From: Caldimonas brevitalea
GTDB lineage: Bacteria > Pseudomonadota > Gammaproteobacteria > Burkholderiales > Burkholderiaceae_C
Direction: 5' to 3'
Assembly: GCF_001017435.1 (NCBI RefSeq)
Contig: NZ_CP011371.1
Location: 5,332,001-5,396,000 of the forward strand
Length of the DNA stretch: 64,000 nt
Below are positions 20,842 to 30,512 of this stretch, in pieces; the first letter of the stretch is position 1, and each line of letters opens with the position of its first letter. A model generated the notes under the pieces. It had not been told where the DNA came from, made no database searches, and worked only from the letters and a program-made list of their open reading frames with translations. Made by a program: the position numbers and the translations under genes.

Positions 20842-22665
20842 CTATTCGCTGCCGCCGCTTTGCTGCAGCGCCCACATGCGCGCGTAGCGCCCCGCTGCGG
20901 CCAACAGTTGCGCGTGCGTGCCGCGCTCGACGATACGCCCGCCCTCCATCACCAGGATCTCATGCGCGTCGACCACGGTGGACAACCGGTGCGCGATCAC
21001 CAGCGCCGTCTTGTTGCGAGCCGCCGACGCCAGTTCGGCCTGGATCGCACGTTCGTTGGCCGAGTCGAGCGCCGACGTGGCTTCGTCGAAGATCAGCACC
21101 GGCGGGTTTTTCAGCAGCGTGCGGGCGATCGCGATGCGCTGCTTCTCGCCCCCCGACAGCTTCAACCCGCGCTCCCCCACCATGGTGTCGTAGCCGAGCG
21201 GCGTCGACACGATGAAGTTGTGGATGTGGGCCGCGCGGGCCGCCGCCTCCACCTCGGCCCGTGACGCGCCCGGGCGGCCGTAGGCGATGTTGTATTCGAC
21301 CGTGTCGTTGAACAGCACCGTGTCCTGCGGCACGATGCCGATGGCCTGGCGCAGGCTCGATTGCGTGACGCTGCGGATGTCCTGGCCATCGATCGTGATG
21401 CGCCCGGCGCCAACGTCGTAGAAGCGAAACAGCAGCCGCGCCAGCGTCGACTTGCCGGCGCCGGAGGGCCCCACCACCGCCACCTTCTTGCCCGGCGGCA
21501 CCTCGAAACTCACGTCGTGCAGGATCGGCCGGGCCGGGTCGTAGGCGAAGCCCACATGCTCGAAGCGCAGATGGCCGTCGTGCACCTGCAGCACGGCCGC
21601 GTCGGGCGCGTCGTCGATCTCTCGCTCGCGCTCGAGCAGGCCGAACATCTTCTCCAGGTCGGTCAGCGCCTGCTTGATCTCGCGGTAGATCACGCCCAGG
21701 AAGTTCAGCGGGATGTAGAGCTGGATCATGAAGGCGTTGATCATGACCAGGTCACCCAACGTCATGCGCCCCGCGGCAACGCCCTCGGTGGCCCGCCAGA
21801 GCATTCCCACCAGCGCGGTCGCGATGATGAACTGCTGCCCGCTGTTCAGCAGCGACAAGGTCGATTGCGACTTCAGCTTCGCGCGCCGCAGGCTCTCCAG
21901 GCTTTCGTTGTAGCGTCCCGCTTCATAATCTTCGTTGTTGAAGTATTTGACGGTCTCGTAGTTCAGCAGTGAATCGATGGCCTTGGTGTGCGCCTTCGAA
22001 TCCAGCTCGTTCATCGTCTTGCGGAACTTGGTGCGCCATTCGGTCACCGTCACCGTGAAGCCGATGTAGAACACCAGCGCGAACGCGGTGATGCCGGCGA
22101 ACCAGGCGTCGAACTTGAGGCCCAGCAGTGACAGCACCAGCACCACCTCGATCAGCGTCGGGATGATGCTGTAGAGCGAGTACGAGATGAGCGAATGCAC
22201 ACCCCGCGTGCCACGCTCGATGTCGCGCGTCATGCCGCCGGTCTGGCGTTCCAGGTGAAAACGCAGGCTCAGGCTGTGCAGGTGGCGGAACACCTGCAGC
22301 GAGATGCTGCGCGCCGCACCTTCGGTGGCCTTGGCAAATACCAGCTCGCGCAACTCGGTGAACAGCGACGTGCACAGCCGCAGGCCGCCATACGCCAGCA
22401 GCAGGCCGACCGGCACCACCAGCAGCGCGCGCACGTCGCCGGGCGCGATCGACATGCTGTCGACCAGCCGCTTGAGCAGCAGCGGTACCGCGACGTTGGC
22501 GAGCTTCGCGCCCACCATGAAGCCGAGCGCCAGCAGCACCCGCCAGCGGTAGTGCCAGAGGTAGGGAAACAAGCGCCCGAGCGTGGCCCAGTCGGACCGC
22601 GGCGCGGCGGCAGATCCGGTGTCGTTGGGGGCAGGATCGGGCAGAGTGAAGGCAGCACGGCGCAT
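20842..22665 (-). CDS. Atm1/ABCB7-type ABC exporter (fused membrane and ATPase domains)
   Basis: 607 residues, a half-transporter acting as a homodimer. Six membrane helices (about 35-330) precede the ATPase: Walker A GPSGAGKST, signature LSGGEKQR, Walker B VLIFDEATSALD and the H-loop IAHRLSTV. The segment NNEDYEAGRYNESLESLRRAK matches the Atm1/HMT1 group, which exports glutathione-linked persulfide or metal conjugates and affects iron-sulfur and metal homeostasis. The ATG at 22665 is chosen over upstream starts that would overlap yciA. Divergent from yciA over 56 bp. Confidence 0.9.
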   Translation of the reverse strand: MRRAAFTLPDPAPNDTGSAAAPRSDWATLGRLFPYLWHYRWRVLLALGFMVGAKLANVAVPLLLKRLVDSMSIAPGDVRALLVVPVGLLLAYGGLRLCTSLFTELRELVFAKATEGAARSISLQVFRHLHSLSLRFHLERQTGGMTRDIERGTRGVHSLISYSLYSIIPTLIEVVLVLSLLGLKFDAWFAGITAFALVFYIGFTVTVTEWRTKFRKTMNELDSKAHTKAIDSLLNYETVKYFNNEDYEAGRYNESLESLRRAKLKSQSTLSLLNSGQQFIIATALVGMLWRATEGVAAGRMTLGDLVMINAFMIQLYIPLNFLGVIYREIKQALTDLEKMFGLLEREREIDDAPDAAVLQVHDGHLRFEHVGFAYDPARPILHDVSFEVPPGKKVAVVGPSGAGKSTLARLLFRFYDVGAGRITIDGQDIRSVTQSSLRQAIGIVPQDTVLFNDTVEYNIAYGRPGASRAEVEAAARAAHIHNFIVSTPLGYDTMVGERGLKLSGGEKQRIAIARTLLKNPPVLIFDEATSALDSANERAIQAELASAARNKTALVIAHRLSTVVDAHEILVMEGGRIVERGTHAQLLAAAGRYARMWALQQSGGSE

Positions 22666-22721
22666 CGTGAAACAATCTCGTATCTGAAGTAGTCGATTTC
22701 GTTCGTTTAGGAGAGAGGCCC

Positions 22722-23171
22722 ATGGCCGACCAATCCAGCCCCGTGCTCGCAACCCCTCTTGCCGTGAGTTTGCCCAATGACATGGAACTCGTCCTGCGGG
22801 TGTGTCCGATGCCCGCAGACGCGAATGCCAATGGCGACATCTTCGGCGGGTGGATCATGGCGCAAGTCGACCTGGCCGGCTCGGTGCTGCCGGCGCGCGT
22901 CGCCAAGGGCCGCATCGCGACCGTGTCGGTCAACCAGTTCGTCTTCAAGCAACCGGTGTCGATCGGCGATTTGGTGTCGTTCTACGCCCGCGTCGAGCGG
23001 GTCGGCCGCACCTCGATCACCGTCCACGTCGAGGTCTATGCCGAGCGCAACCCGGCCGACCTGCATGTGGTCAAGGTGACCGAGGCCAATCTGACCTACG
23101 TCGCGATCGACGCTGAAGGCCGTCCGCGACCGCTGCCGGCCTCCGCGAGCACCGCCAGCCCGGACCGATAA
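22722..23171 (+). CDS. yciA: Acyl-CoA thioesterase YciA
   Basis: 149 residues, a single hotdog domain. The catalytic segment NANGDIFGGW carries D39, and MAQVDLAGSVLPAR and VNQFVFKQPV follow as in YciA. Hexameric YciA hydrolyses a wide range of acyl-CoAs in the cytoplasm. Upstream TTTAGGAGAGAGGCCC provides the ribosome binding site. Divergent from the Atm1-like exporter. Confidence 0.93.
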   Translation: MADQSSPVLATPLAVSLPNDMELVLRVCPMPADANANGDIFGGWIMAQVDLAGSVLPARVAKGRIATVSVNQFVFKQPVSIGDLVSFYARVERVGRTSITVHVEVYAERNPADLHVVKVTEANLTYVAIDAEGRPRPLPASASTASPDR

Positions 23172-23234
23172 GCCTTGCCAACAACCCCGCGATTTGCATG
23201 GAAATGTAAGGAAGGAATGTAGTTTGCTCCACCC

Positions 23235-23246
23235 GGTGTGCACACC
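23235..23246 (+). promoter_or_regulatory. 12-bp perfect palindrome ahead of the glycosyltransferase gene
   Basis: GGTGTGCACACC sits immediately before the AGGAG ribosome binding site of the glycosyltransferase. It could be an operator, or a hairpin limiting ribosome access; a palindrome this short can also occur by chance. Confidence 0.3.
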
Positions 23247-23257
23247 AGGAGAAGCGG

Positions 23258-24364
23258 ATGAAGATTGCGCAAGTCGCGCCGCTGATCGAGAGCGTTCCCC
23301 CCAAGGCCTACGGCGGCACCGAACGAATCGTGTCCTACCTGACCGAGGCCCTGGTCGCGCAGGGCCATGAGGTCACCCTTTTTGCCAGTGGTGATTCGAT
23401 CACCACGGCCGACCTGGTTCCCATCATCGACCGCAGCCTGCGCACGCACCCGCGCCGTCCCGACCCGGTGCTGTGGCACACCCTGCTGCTCGACGAAGTT
23501 TTTTCGCGTGCCGACGAGTTCGACGTCATCCACTTTCACGTCGACACCTTGCACTATCCCTTGGCGCGGCACTGCGCCACACCGCACGTCACGACCTTGC
23601 ACGGCCGCCTCGACCTGCCCGACCTCGACCTGTTGCACCGGCGTTTTCAGGACCTGCCGCTGGTGTCGATCTCGGACCGGCAGCGCCTGCCCTTGCCCGA
23701 TGCCCATTGGTGCGGCACCGTCCATCACGGGCTGCCGCTCGACCTCTATACCTTCCAGCCGCAGCCGCAGGACTATTTCGCCTTCGTCGGCCGTGTCTCG
23801 CCCGAGAAGCGGCTCGACCGGGCCATCGAGATCGCGCTCGCCTGCGACACGCCGCTCAAGATCGGCGCCAAGGTTGACGACAACGACCGCCCCTACTTCG
23901 ACCAGTATTTGCGCCCGCTGCTCGAGCACCCGCTGATCGAGTTCGTCGGCGAGATCGACCAGTCCCAGAAGAACGATTTCATCGGCAACGCACGCGCGCT
24001 GCTGTTCCCCATCGATTGGCCCGAGCCCTTCGGCCTCGTGATGATCGAGGCCTTCGCCTGCGGCACACCGGTGATCGCCTACCCTTGCGGCTCGGTGCCC
24101 GAGGTGATGCAGGACGGTACCACCGGTCGGATCGTGCACGACCAGGCCGAGGCGATCGCCGCGGCGCGAGACGTCGGGCGCATCGACCGCGCCGCGTGCC
24201 GGCGGGTGTTCGAGCAGCGCTTCACCGCCACCACGATGGCACAGCGCTATCTGCAGGTCTACCAAATGCTCGCCCGCCCCTTGCTCGCGCATGCGGCGCG
24301 AAGCCGAGGGCTCACCTCCACGGCACGTATCGAACGTTACGCCGGCCCGGTGGCATTGCGGTGA
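23258..24364 (+). CDS. Glycosyltransferase family 4 protein
   Basis: 368 residues, GT-B fold. The N-terminal half has the opening KIAQVAPLIESVPPKAYGGTE, which binds the acceptor or nucleotide; the C-terminal half shows FVGRVSPEKRLDRAIEIA and the E-x7-E motif in PEPFGLVMIEAFACG, which binds the sugar nucleotide. It is soluble and retaining by family. AGGAGAAG precedes the ATG. The next gene, 60 nt on, is a glycogen-debranching-type glucosidase, a pairing seen in several bacteria; a role in making or trimming a glucoside polymer is inferred, and the donor sugar is unknown. Confidence 0.87.
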   Translation: MKIAQVAPLIESVPPKAYGGTERIVSYLTEALVAQGHEVTLFASGDSITTADLVPIIDRSLRTHPRRPDPVLWHTLLLDEVFSRADEFDVIHFHVDTLHYPLARHCATPHVTTLHGRLDLPDLDLLHRRFQDLPLVSISDRQRLPLPDAHWCGTVHHGLPLDLYTFQPQPQDYFAFVGRVSPEKRLDRAIEIALACDTPLKIGAKVDDNDRPYFDQYLRPLLEHPLIEFVGEIDQSQKNDFIGNARALLFPIDWPEPFGLVMIEAFACGTPVIAYPCGSVPEVMQDGTTGRIVHDQAEAIAAARDVGRIDRAACRRVFEQRFTATTMAQRYLQVYQMLARPLLAHAARSRGLTSTARIERYAGPVALR

Positions 24365-24424
24365 GCGTGCACCCGTGCGGGCGCCCATATTGGCGGGCGC
24401 ATGCGCCTGCGCAGGAGTCACAGC

Positions 24425-26635
24425 GTGACAGACAAGATCAGGATAGGTGACAAGTGGTACGTCAGTGCGCACGCTGCGCGCACCGAAGATGACCCGCATG
24501 TGCTGAAGCACGACGAGGCCTTCGTGCTGCTCGACCGCTACGGCGACATCCAGGCGCTCGGCGCTGGAGAACAAGGTCTTTACCGCGAGGACACGCGCTA
24601 CCTGTCGCACCTGGAGTTGCTGATCGACGGCGTGCGGCCGATGTTCCTGGGTTCAGCGGTCAAGGAAGACAACAGCTTGCTGATCGTCGAACTGATGAAC
24701 CCCGATTTGCCCCGCAACGCCGTGCCCAAAGGCACGCTGCACCTGTTCCGGGCCAAGCTGCTGTGGGAGAACACCTGCTATGAGCACCTGCGCATCACCA
24801 ACCACGGGGATGAACGGGCCAGGCTCCGCATCACGCTGAACTTCGATGCCGACTTCGTCGACTTGTTCGAGGTCCGCGGCATGGAGCGCACCGGGCGGGG
24901 CGAACGCGCGCCGACCACCTGCAGCGCGGACGAAGCAACGCTGGGCTACCGCGGCCTGGACGGACGCACCCGTCGCACCCGCATCCGCTTCGAGCCACAG
25001 CCCGTGGCGCTGAGCGAGAACCATGCGGACTTCGACCTCGAGGTCGATCCGAAGGAAGAAGAGCACCTCTACATCACCTTCAGCTGCGAGCAAGAAGTGG
25101 CCGAGGACGCCGTCGCGGCCGCGCCGTCCCAACTCGAAACGACCACGCAACCCGCGCCGAGCGGCCTGCTGCATTACGACATCGCCTTCCGCAACAACGA
25201 CAGCGCACGGCGCAACGCGATCAGCACCGCCTGCCACATCGAGACGTCGAACCCGCTCGTCAACCTGTGGTTGAAGCGCTCGGTGTCCGACCTGGCGATG
25301 CTGACCACCGAGCTGCCCACCGGCCCCTACCCCTACGCCGGCGTGCCGTGGTACTCGACCACCTTCGGCCGCGACGGCATCCTGACGGCGCGCGAATACC
25401 TGTGGGTCGACCCGGCACTGGCGCGGGGCGTGATCCGCTTTCTGGCGGAAACCCAGGCCACGGCCGAGGACCCGGAGCGCGACGCCGAACCCGGCAAGAT
25501 CCTGCACGAGGCGCGCAAGTGCGAGATGGCCAACACGCGCGAGATCCCGTTCGGCCTCTACTACGGCACCGTCGATGCCACGCCCTTGTTCGTTGGGCTG
25601 GTCGGCGCCTATTACCGCCGCACCGGCGACCTGGAGTTGGTGCGCCAGGTATGGCCCAACGTGCTGCTGGCGCTGGAATGGATCGACCGTTATGGCGACC
25701 GCGACGGCGACGGCTTTGTCGAGTACGCGCGACGCAGCAAGGACGGCCTGGTGCAGCAGGGCTGGAAAGACTCGAACGACTCGGTCTTCCATGCCGACGG
25801 CCGCATGGCCGAACCGCCGATCGCGCTGTGCGAGGTGCAGGCCTACGTCTACGAGGCCAAGCTGTTTGCGGCCGAACTGGCCAGCCAACTGGGCGAGCAC
25901 GAGCGCGCCGCGCAGTTGCGCGAGCAGGCCGAGACGCTCAAGCGCGAGTTCCAGGCCAAGTTCTGGTGTGAAGAGATCGGCGCCTATGCACTGGCGCTCG
26001 ACGGCCACAAGCAACCGTGCCGGGCGGCATCGTCGAACACCGGCCACGCCTTGTGGACCGGCATTGCGGCGCCGGAGCATGCACGGCGCATGGCGCAGCG
26101 GCTGCTGCATCCCGACTTCTATTCCGGCTGGGGCGTGCGCACGATTGCGGGCGGCCAGGCGCGCTACAACCCGATGTCGTACCACAACGGCTCCATCTGG
26201 CCGCACGACAACGCACTGATCGCCGCCGGCATGGCCCGTTACGGCTACACGCAGGAAGCCTTGCGGGTGTTGTCCGGTTTGTTCGATGCGAGCCTCTATT
26301 TCGGCCAGCACCGTCTGCCGGAGCTGTTCTGCGGCTTTCCGCGGCGGCCCTCCGAAGGCCCCACCCTCTATCCCGTGGCCTGTTCGCCGCAGGCGTGGGC
26401 GGCCGCGGCCGTGTTCGGCATGGTCCAGGCGGGACTGGGGCTGGACGTGTGCTGCGACCCGCCGGAAGTGACGCTGCGCGCGCCGCGCCTGCCGGCCTTC
26501 ATCGACTGGGTCAAGATCCGCAACCTGTCGATGGGCCCTAACACGGTCGACCTGTTGCTGCAGCGTTACGACCAGAACGTCGGCATCGAGGTGATGCGCA
26601 AGAGCGGCGAAATGGCGGTGCGGGTGGTGATCTGA
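24425..26635 (+). CDS. Amylo-alpha-1,6-glucosidase-like (glycogen debranching type) glycosidase
   Basis: 736 residues. An N-terminal beta-domain (about 20-290, with AGEQGLYREDTRYLSHLEL) precedes an (alpha/alpha)6 barrel: STTFGRDGILTAREYLW, then HEARKCEMANTREIPFG, DSNDSVFHADG and NPMSYHNGSIWPHDNA, where the acidic catalytic residues of this group lie. Enzymes of this type remove alpha-1,6-linked glucose. I prefer the GTG at 24425 because AGGAG lies 7 nt upstream; the ATG at 24401 has no ribosome binding site. Follows the GT4 gene on the same strand; convergent with the SGNH hydrolase only 15 bp away. Confidence 0.85.
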   Translation: MTDKIRIGDKWYVSAHAARTEDDPHVLKHDEAFVLLDRYGDIQALGAGEQGLYREDTRYLSHLELLIDGVRPMFLGSAVKEDNSLLIVELMNPDLPRNAVPKGTLHLFRAKLLWENTCYEHLRITNHGDERARLRITLNFDADFVDLFEVRGMERTGRGERAPTTCSADEATLGYRGLDGRTRRTRIRFEPQPVALSENHADFDLEVDPKEEEHLYITFSCEQEVAEDAVAAAPSQLETTTQPAPSGLLHYDIAFRNNDSARRNAISTACHIETSNPLVNLWLKRSVSDLAMLTTELPTGPYPYAGVPWYSTTFGRDGILTAREYLWVDPALARGVIRFLAETQATAEDPERDAEPGKILHEARKCEMANTREIPFGLYYGTVDATPLFVGLVGAYYRRTGDLELVRQVWPNVLLALEWIDRYGDRDGDGFVEYARRSKDGLVQQGWKDSNDSVFHADGRMAEPPIALCEVQAYVYEAKLFAAELASQLGEHERAAQLREQAETLKREFQAKFWCEEIGAYALALDGHKQPCRAASSNTGHALWTGIAAPEHARRMAQRLLHPDFYSGWGVRTIAGGQARYNPMSYHNGSIWPHDNALIAAGMARYGYTQEALRVLSGLFDASLYFGQHRLPELFCGFPRRPSEGPTLYPVACSPQAWAAAAVFGMVQAGLGLDVCCDPPEVTLRAPRLPAFIDWVKIRNLSMGPNTVDLLLQRYDQNVGIEVMRKSGEMAVRVVI

Positions 26636-26650
26636 GCGCTCCCTCGCGGG

Positions 26651-27466
26651 TCAGCGCGGGGGCGTGCCCAGGGCGGTGGTCGGCAGGAAAGGCGGCAGGT
26701 CCTGCCGTAACGATTGCAGGCGTTGTGCAATCAGTTGCCCGACGTGAGCGGCCCATCGGGCATACAGGGTCGGCCCGGGATGGAAGCCGTCCTCGGCCAT
26801 TTCGGATGCCGCCAGCTGGCCGTCGGCCAACTCGGGCGGCAGTTCCACGTGCAGCACCTGGCGGGTGCGGGCCCAGGTCGCTTGCGCTTGGTTGAGCCGG
26901 CGGGCGTCGTGGCCCAGCACCGAGCGCAGTGGCCACGGCAACAGCGGAAAATGCTCCAGCGGCGGCGTCGCCGACCACAGGACCAGCGGCGCCTGGCAGT
27001 GCTGTTGGAGCCCGGTCCAGAGCGCGTCGCGCTCGCGCACCGCGCGCGGCGGCGGCACCTGCGTCAGCACGTCGTTGACGCCCAACACCACCAGCACCAC
27101 GTCGCAAGCGCCCGGCGCGGTCGCGCGCAACAAAGCCAAGGCATGTTGCGTCGTGAGGCCGGTCTCGGCCAGGAGGCGCCAGCTGACGGGCCGGTCCAGC
27201 CGCTGTGCGAGGTCACGCGCGAGTGGACAGGCCAAGGCCTGATCCTGGGTGGCGGCACCGACGCCCGCAGCCGACGAATCGCCGACCACCAGCAGCCGCA
27301 AAGGGGCGGCCGTCGTCGACGATGTGTCGGCCGCAGCACTGCCTTGGGGCCTTTCGAGGCCTTCGCGCGCACCGTCCGCCTCGGGCAGGACCAGCGCGCG
27401 TTTGCGGATGCGCAGCCCCTGGGCGACCAGCAGCGGCGACAGGGTCAGCTTGGTGAAGCCCCACAT
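26651..27466 (-). CDS. SGNH/GDSL hydrolase
   Basis: 271 residues. Block I is VVGDSSAAGVG with the catalytic S64, block III is VLGVNDVL, and block V is EDGFHPGPTLY with the Asp and His. An N-terminal 50 residues are membrane-proximal or unstructured, without a clear signal peptide. Such enzymes are esterases or lipases with broad substrates. It lies 28 nt downstream of the enoyl-CoA hydratase gene and may be the last gene of a lipid-related run. The ATG at 27466 avoids overlap with that gene. Confidence 0.82.
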   Translation of the reverse strand: MWGFTKLTLSPLLVAQGLRIRKRALVLPEADGAREGLERPQGSAAADTSSTTAAPLRLLVVGDSSAAGVGAATQDQALACPLARDLAQRLDRPVSWRLLAETGLTTQHALALLRATAPGACDVVLVVLGVNDVLTQVPPPRAVRERDALWTGLQQHCQAPLVLWSATPPLEHFPLLPWPLRSVLGHDARRLNQAQATWARTRQVLHVELPPELADGQLAASEMAEDGFHPGPTLYARWAAHVGQLIAQRLQSLRQDLPPFLPTTALGTPPR

Positions 27467-27494
27467 GCGCGCGGCACGACGACGAGCGCGTGGC

Positions 27495-28259
27495 TCACTC
27501 GAACTTCGAGAAGTCGGGCTTGCGCTTTTCGAAGAAGGCCTGGAAGGCTTCGCGCGCTTCGGGGCTGCGCAGGCGCTGGCCGAAGATCTCGGCTTCGACC
27601 GCGATCGCCTCCTGCACCTGCTTGGCATTGGCCCGGCGCAGCAGCTTCTTGGTCTCGCGCACGGCGGAGGGCGGCAAGCCATTGAAGCGCTCGGCGACGC
27701 GGCGCGCGTGGTTCACCACTTCGCCCGCCGGCAGGATGGCGTTGATGATGTGCATCTCCAGCGCGTCTTCGGCGCTGAACGGGTCGCCCAGCAGCAGCTT
27801 CTCAGCCGCCTTCAACGGCCCGGCCAGCAGCGGCACCATCAGGCTGGAGGCGAACTCGGGCACCAGGCCCAGGCTGGCGAACGGCATCGCGAAGCGGGCG
27901 TCGTCGGCAGCGTAGACGAGATCGCAGTGCATCAGCAGCGTGGTGCCGATGCCGATCGCGGCACCCGTCACGGCGGCGACCACCGGCTTCTCGGAGCCGG
28001 TCAGCTGGCGCATGAACTGGAAGGTGGGCGAGTCCATGCCTTGCGGCGGGCGCTGCATGAAATCCTCGAGGTCGTTGCCCGACGTGAAGATGCCGGGCTG
28101 GCCGGTGATCAGCACCGCGCGCACGCTGCTGTCGCTCTGGGCGGCCTGCAAGGCGTCGGCCATCGACTGGTACATCGCCGCCGTCAGGGCGTTTTTCTTC
28201 TCGGGGCGTGCGATCTCGATGGTCTGCACCCCGTTCAACACGGCGCTGCGAATGCTCAT
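27495..28259 (-). CDS. Enoyl-CoA hydratase/isomerase family protein
   Basis: 254 residues, crotonase fold. The oxyanion-hole segments are TSGNDLEDF and AAVTGAAIGIGTTLL, and the second-loop acid lies in LGLVPEFASSLM. Only one of the two hydratase glutamates is obvious, so it could be an enoyl-CoA isomerase rather than a hydratase. It is cytoplasmic and probably serves beta-oxidation. The ATG at 28259 follows an esterase gene by 46 nt on the same strand. Confidence 0.87.
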   Translation of the reverse strand: MSIRSAVLNGVQTIEIARPEKKNALTAAMYQSMADALQAAQSDSSVRAVLITGQPGIFTSGNDLEDFMQRPPQGMDSPTFQFMRQLTGSEKPVVAAVTGAAIGIGTTLLMHCDLVYAADDARFAMPFASLGLVPEFASSLMVPLLAGPLKAAEKLLLGDPFSAEDALEMHIINAILPAGEVVNHARRVAERFNGLPPSAVRETKKLLRRANAKQVQEAIAVEAEIFGQRLRSPEAREAFQAFFEKRKPDFSKFE

Positions 28260-28305
28260 GACCGGCTCCCTTCCTCGCTGCCGCAAGTCATGCCGTGGAT
28301 GGTCT

Positions 28306-29199
28306 TCATGCTGTTGTCTCCTGGTTGAAGCCTTGAAAGCCCTGGAACAGTTCGCTCGCGCGACGCCACAGCGTGGCTTCGAACTGCTCCCTGAAAAATC
28401 CGAAATGGCCGATGCTCGGGGCGTTCGCGTCTTGCGGCGTGATGCGCTCGATGCGACGCGGTGCATTGGCATAACAATCGACCAGCACGCGGGTGCCGCG
28501 CTCGGTCATCAGCTCGTCGTCGGTCATCGACAAGGCCACCACCGGAAAGCGCGCCTGCTCGAAGGCGTGGCGCACCGCGTCCCCCTCGGCCCCGACGTGG
28601 TAGCGGGGGTGCAGACACCAGCGGCGCCATTGCAACGCCACCCCCGACGGCAGATCGCCCACCTTGCGCAGCCGGCGGCCCGGGAAATAGCCGAACAAGC
28701 GCGTCGCGATGGGCACCACCACGTGCCAGAAATAGAGCACCATGCGCCGGGTGCGCGGCGCGTTGTCGCGCCAATAGCCGCTGCCGGCGGCCACCGACAC
28801 CAGCGCCGCAACGCGGTCGCGGTTGCGCAGCAGGCCGGGCAGCTGCGCACCCAGGCTGTGGCCGATCAAGTAGAGGGGCAGCTCGGGCGCCGCCTCGCGC
28901 ACCGCATCGATGGCCGTGTCGTAGTCTTGTGCCCAGTCGAACAAATCGGCCTTGAAGCCGCGCAACGAGCCTTTCAGCTCGGCCGGCCGCGAGTCGCCCA
29001 TGCCGCGGTAATCGAAGGTGGCGACGAGATAGCCCTCCTCCGAGAGCCATTGCGCGAACGGGCGGTAGTACTCCTGCCGCACGCCCATCGCCGGCCCGAT
29101 CAACACCGCCGCGCGGGCTTCGGACACCTGCGAGTCGGGCTTGTAGAAGCGGGCGGCGACGCGGGTGCCGTCCGCCGTGATCAGCTCGACTGTTTCCAT
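28306..29199 (-). CDS. Alpha/beta hydrolase (predicted serine esterase)
   Basis: 297 residues. The nucleophile elbow is LIGHSLGAQ with S115; FDYRGMGDSRP matches the predicted-esterase group COG4757, and the C-terminal SIGHFGFFRE carries the catalytic His. Cytoplasmic. GAGAGGGGCCC just upstream supplies the ribosome binding site. It is separated from the fad operon by a 12-bp hairpin but lies on the same strand, so it may be partly co-transcribed. Confidence 0.85.
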   Translation of the reverse strand: METVELITADGTRVAARFYKPDSQVSEARAAVLIGPAMGVRQEYYRPFAQWLSEEGYLVATFDYRGMGDSRPAELKGSLRGFKADLFDWAQDYDTAIDAVREAAPELPLYLIGHSLGAQLPGLLRNRDRVAALVSVAAGSGYWRDNAPRTRRMVLYFWHVVVPIATRLFGYFPGRRLRKVGDLPSGVALQWRRWCLHPRYHVGAEGDAVRHAFEQARFPVVALSMTDDELMTERGTRVLVDCYANAPRRIERITPQDANAPSIGHFGFFREQFEATLWRRASELFQGFQGFNQETTA

Positions 29200-29259
29200 G
29201 GGCCCCTCTCCTGAAAGAATTCTTGATTTTGTTCTGATCGCGCATCACTTGCGCAAGTA

Positions 29260-29285
29260 ACAAGGGCCGCATTTGCGGCCCTTGT
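29260..29285 (-). terminator. Hairpin ending the fad operon
   Basis: ACAAGGGCCGCA and TGCGGCCCTTGT form a perfect 12-bp stem with a 2-nt loop, 10 nt beyond the thiolase stop codon. A second perfect palindrome, ACTTGCGCAAGT, follows at 29247-29258. No long U-run follows, so it may pause or stabilise the mRNA end rather than stop it fully. Confidence 0.6.
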
Positions 29286-29294
29286 CGTCAGGGT

Positions 29295-30494
29295 TTACAC
29301 CCGCTCAAAGATGCCGGCAGCCCCTTGTCCGGTGCCGACGCACATGGTCACCATGCCGTACTTCAGGTTGTGGCGGCGCAGTGCGTGCACCACGGTGGCG
29401 GAGCGGATCGCCCCGGTCGCGCCCAGCGGATGGCCCAGCGCAATGGCGCCGCCCATCGGGTTGACCTTGGAGCGGTCGAGGTTCAGCGTGTCGAGCACCG
29501 CCAGCGACTGGGCCGCGAAGGCTTCGTTCAGCTCGATCCAGTCAAGGTCGGCCGCGCTGATGCCGGCGTAGCGCAGCGCCGCCGGGATGGCCTCGATCGG
29601 GCCGATGCCCATGATGTGCGGCGGCACGCCCTTGCTGGCGAAGCTGACGAAACGCGCGAGCGGCTTCAGGTCGTACTGCTTGATCGCCCGTTCGGAAGCC
29701 AGGATCAAACAACCGGCGCCGTCGGAGGTCTGCGAGCTGTTGCCGGCGGTGACACTGCCCTTGGCGGCGAACACGGCCTTCAGCTTGGCCAGGCCTTCCT
29801 TGGACGTGTCGGGGCGCGGACCTTCGTCGACGTCGACGGTGCGGGTCTTGACGCTGATCGAGCCGTCGGCCAGGTTGGGGAAGCGCTCGACGATTTCGAC
29901 CGGGGTGATTTCGTCGCGGAACTCGCCAGCCTGGATGGCCTTGAGCGCCTTCAGGTGCGATTGCAGCGCGAATTCGTCCTGCGCTTCACGCGACACCTTC
30001 CACTGCTCGGCCACCTTCTCAGCGGTCAGGCCCATGCCGTAGGCGATGCCGATGTTCTCGTCGCGCAGGAACACCGCCGGGTTGATCGACGGCTTGTTGC
30101 CGCTCATCGGCACCATGCTCATCGACTCGGCGCCGCCGGCGATCATCACGTCGGCTTCACCGACGCGGATGCGGTCGGCTGCCATCTGCACGGCACTCAG
30201 GCCCGAGGCGCAGAAACGGTTGACGGTGATGCCGCCGACCGTGTTGGGCAGGCCGGCCAGCAGCGCCGCGATACGTGCGACGTTCAGGCCCTGCTCTGCT
30301 TCGGGCATCGCGCAGCCGATGATGGCGTCTTCGATGGCCTTCGGGTCGAGCGTGGGCACCTGCTTCAGCGCGCCCTGGATCGCGGTCACCAGCAGGTCGT
30401 CCGGGCGGGTGTTCTTGAAGTAGCCACGGCCCGACTTGCCGATGGGCGTGCGCGTCGCCGCGACGACGTAGGCTTCTTGAATTTGCTTGCTCAT
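29295..30494 (-). CDS. fadA: Acetyl-CoA C-acyltransferase (thiolase, FadA-type)
   Basis: 399 residues, full length. The nucleophile is C95 in NRFCASGLS; the His is in GGAIALGHPLGATGA near residue 350, and the second Cys in CVGTGQGAAG near 385. It cleaves 3-ketoacyl-CoA in the last beta-oxidation step. It starts 18 nt after the fadB-like gene, so the two are co-translated and likely form one complex. GGAG precedes the ATG. Confidence 0.94.
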   Translation of the reverse strand: MSKQIQEAYVVAATRTPIGKSGRGYFKNTRPDDLLVTAIQGALKQVPTLDPKAIEDAIIGCAMPEAEQGLNVARIAALLAGLPNTVGGITVNRFCASGLSAVQMAADRIRVGEADVMIAGGAESMSMVPMSGNKPSINPAVFLRDENIGIAYGMGLTAEKVAEQWKVSREAQDEFALQSHLKALKAIQAGEFRDEITPVEIVERFPNLADGSISVKTRTVDVDEGPRPDTSKEGLAKLKAVFAAKGSVTAGNSSQTSDGAGCLILASERAIKQYDLKPLARFVSFASKGVPPHIMGIGPIEAIPAALRYAGISAADLDWIELNEAFAAQSLAVLDTLNLDRSKVNPMGGAIALGHPLGATGAIRSATVVHALRRHNLKYGMVTMCVGTGQGAAGIFERV

Positions 30495-30512
30495 GTCTGA
30501 TTCTCCGAGCGA

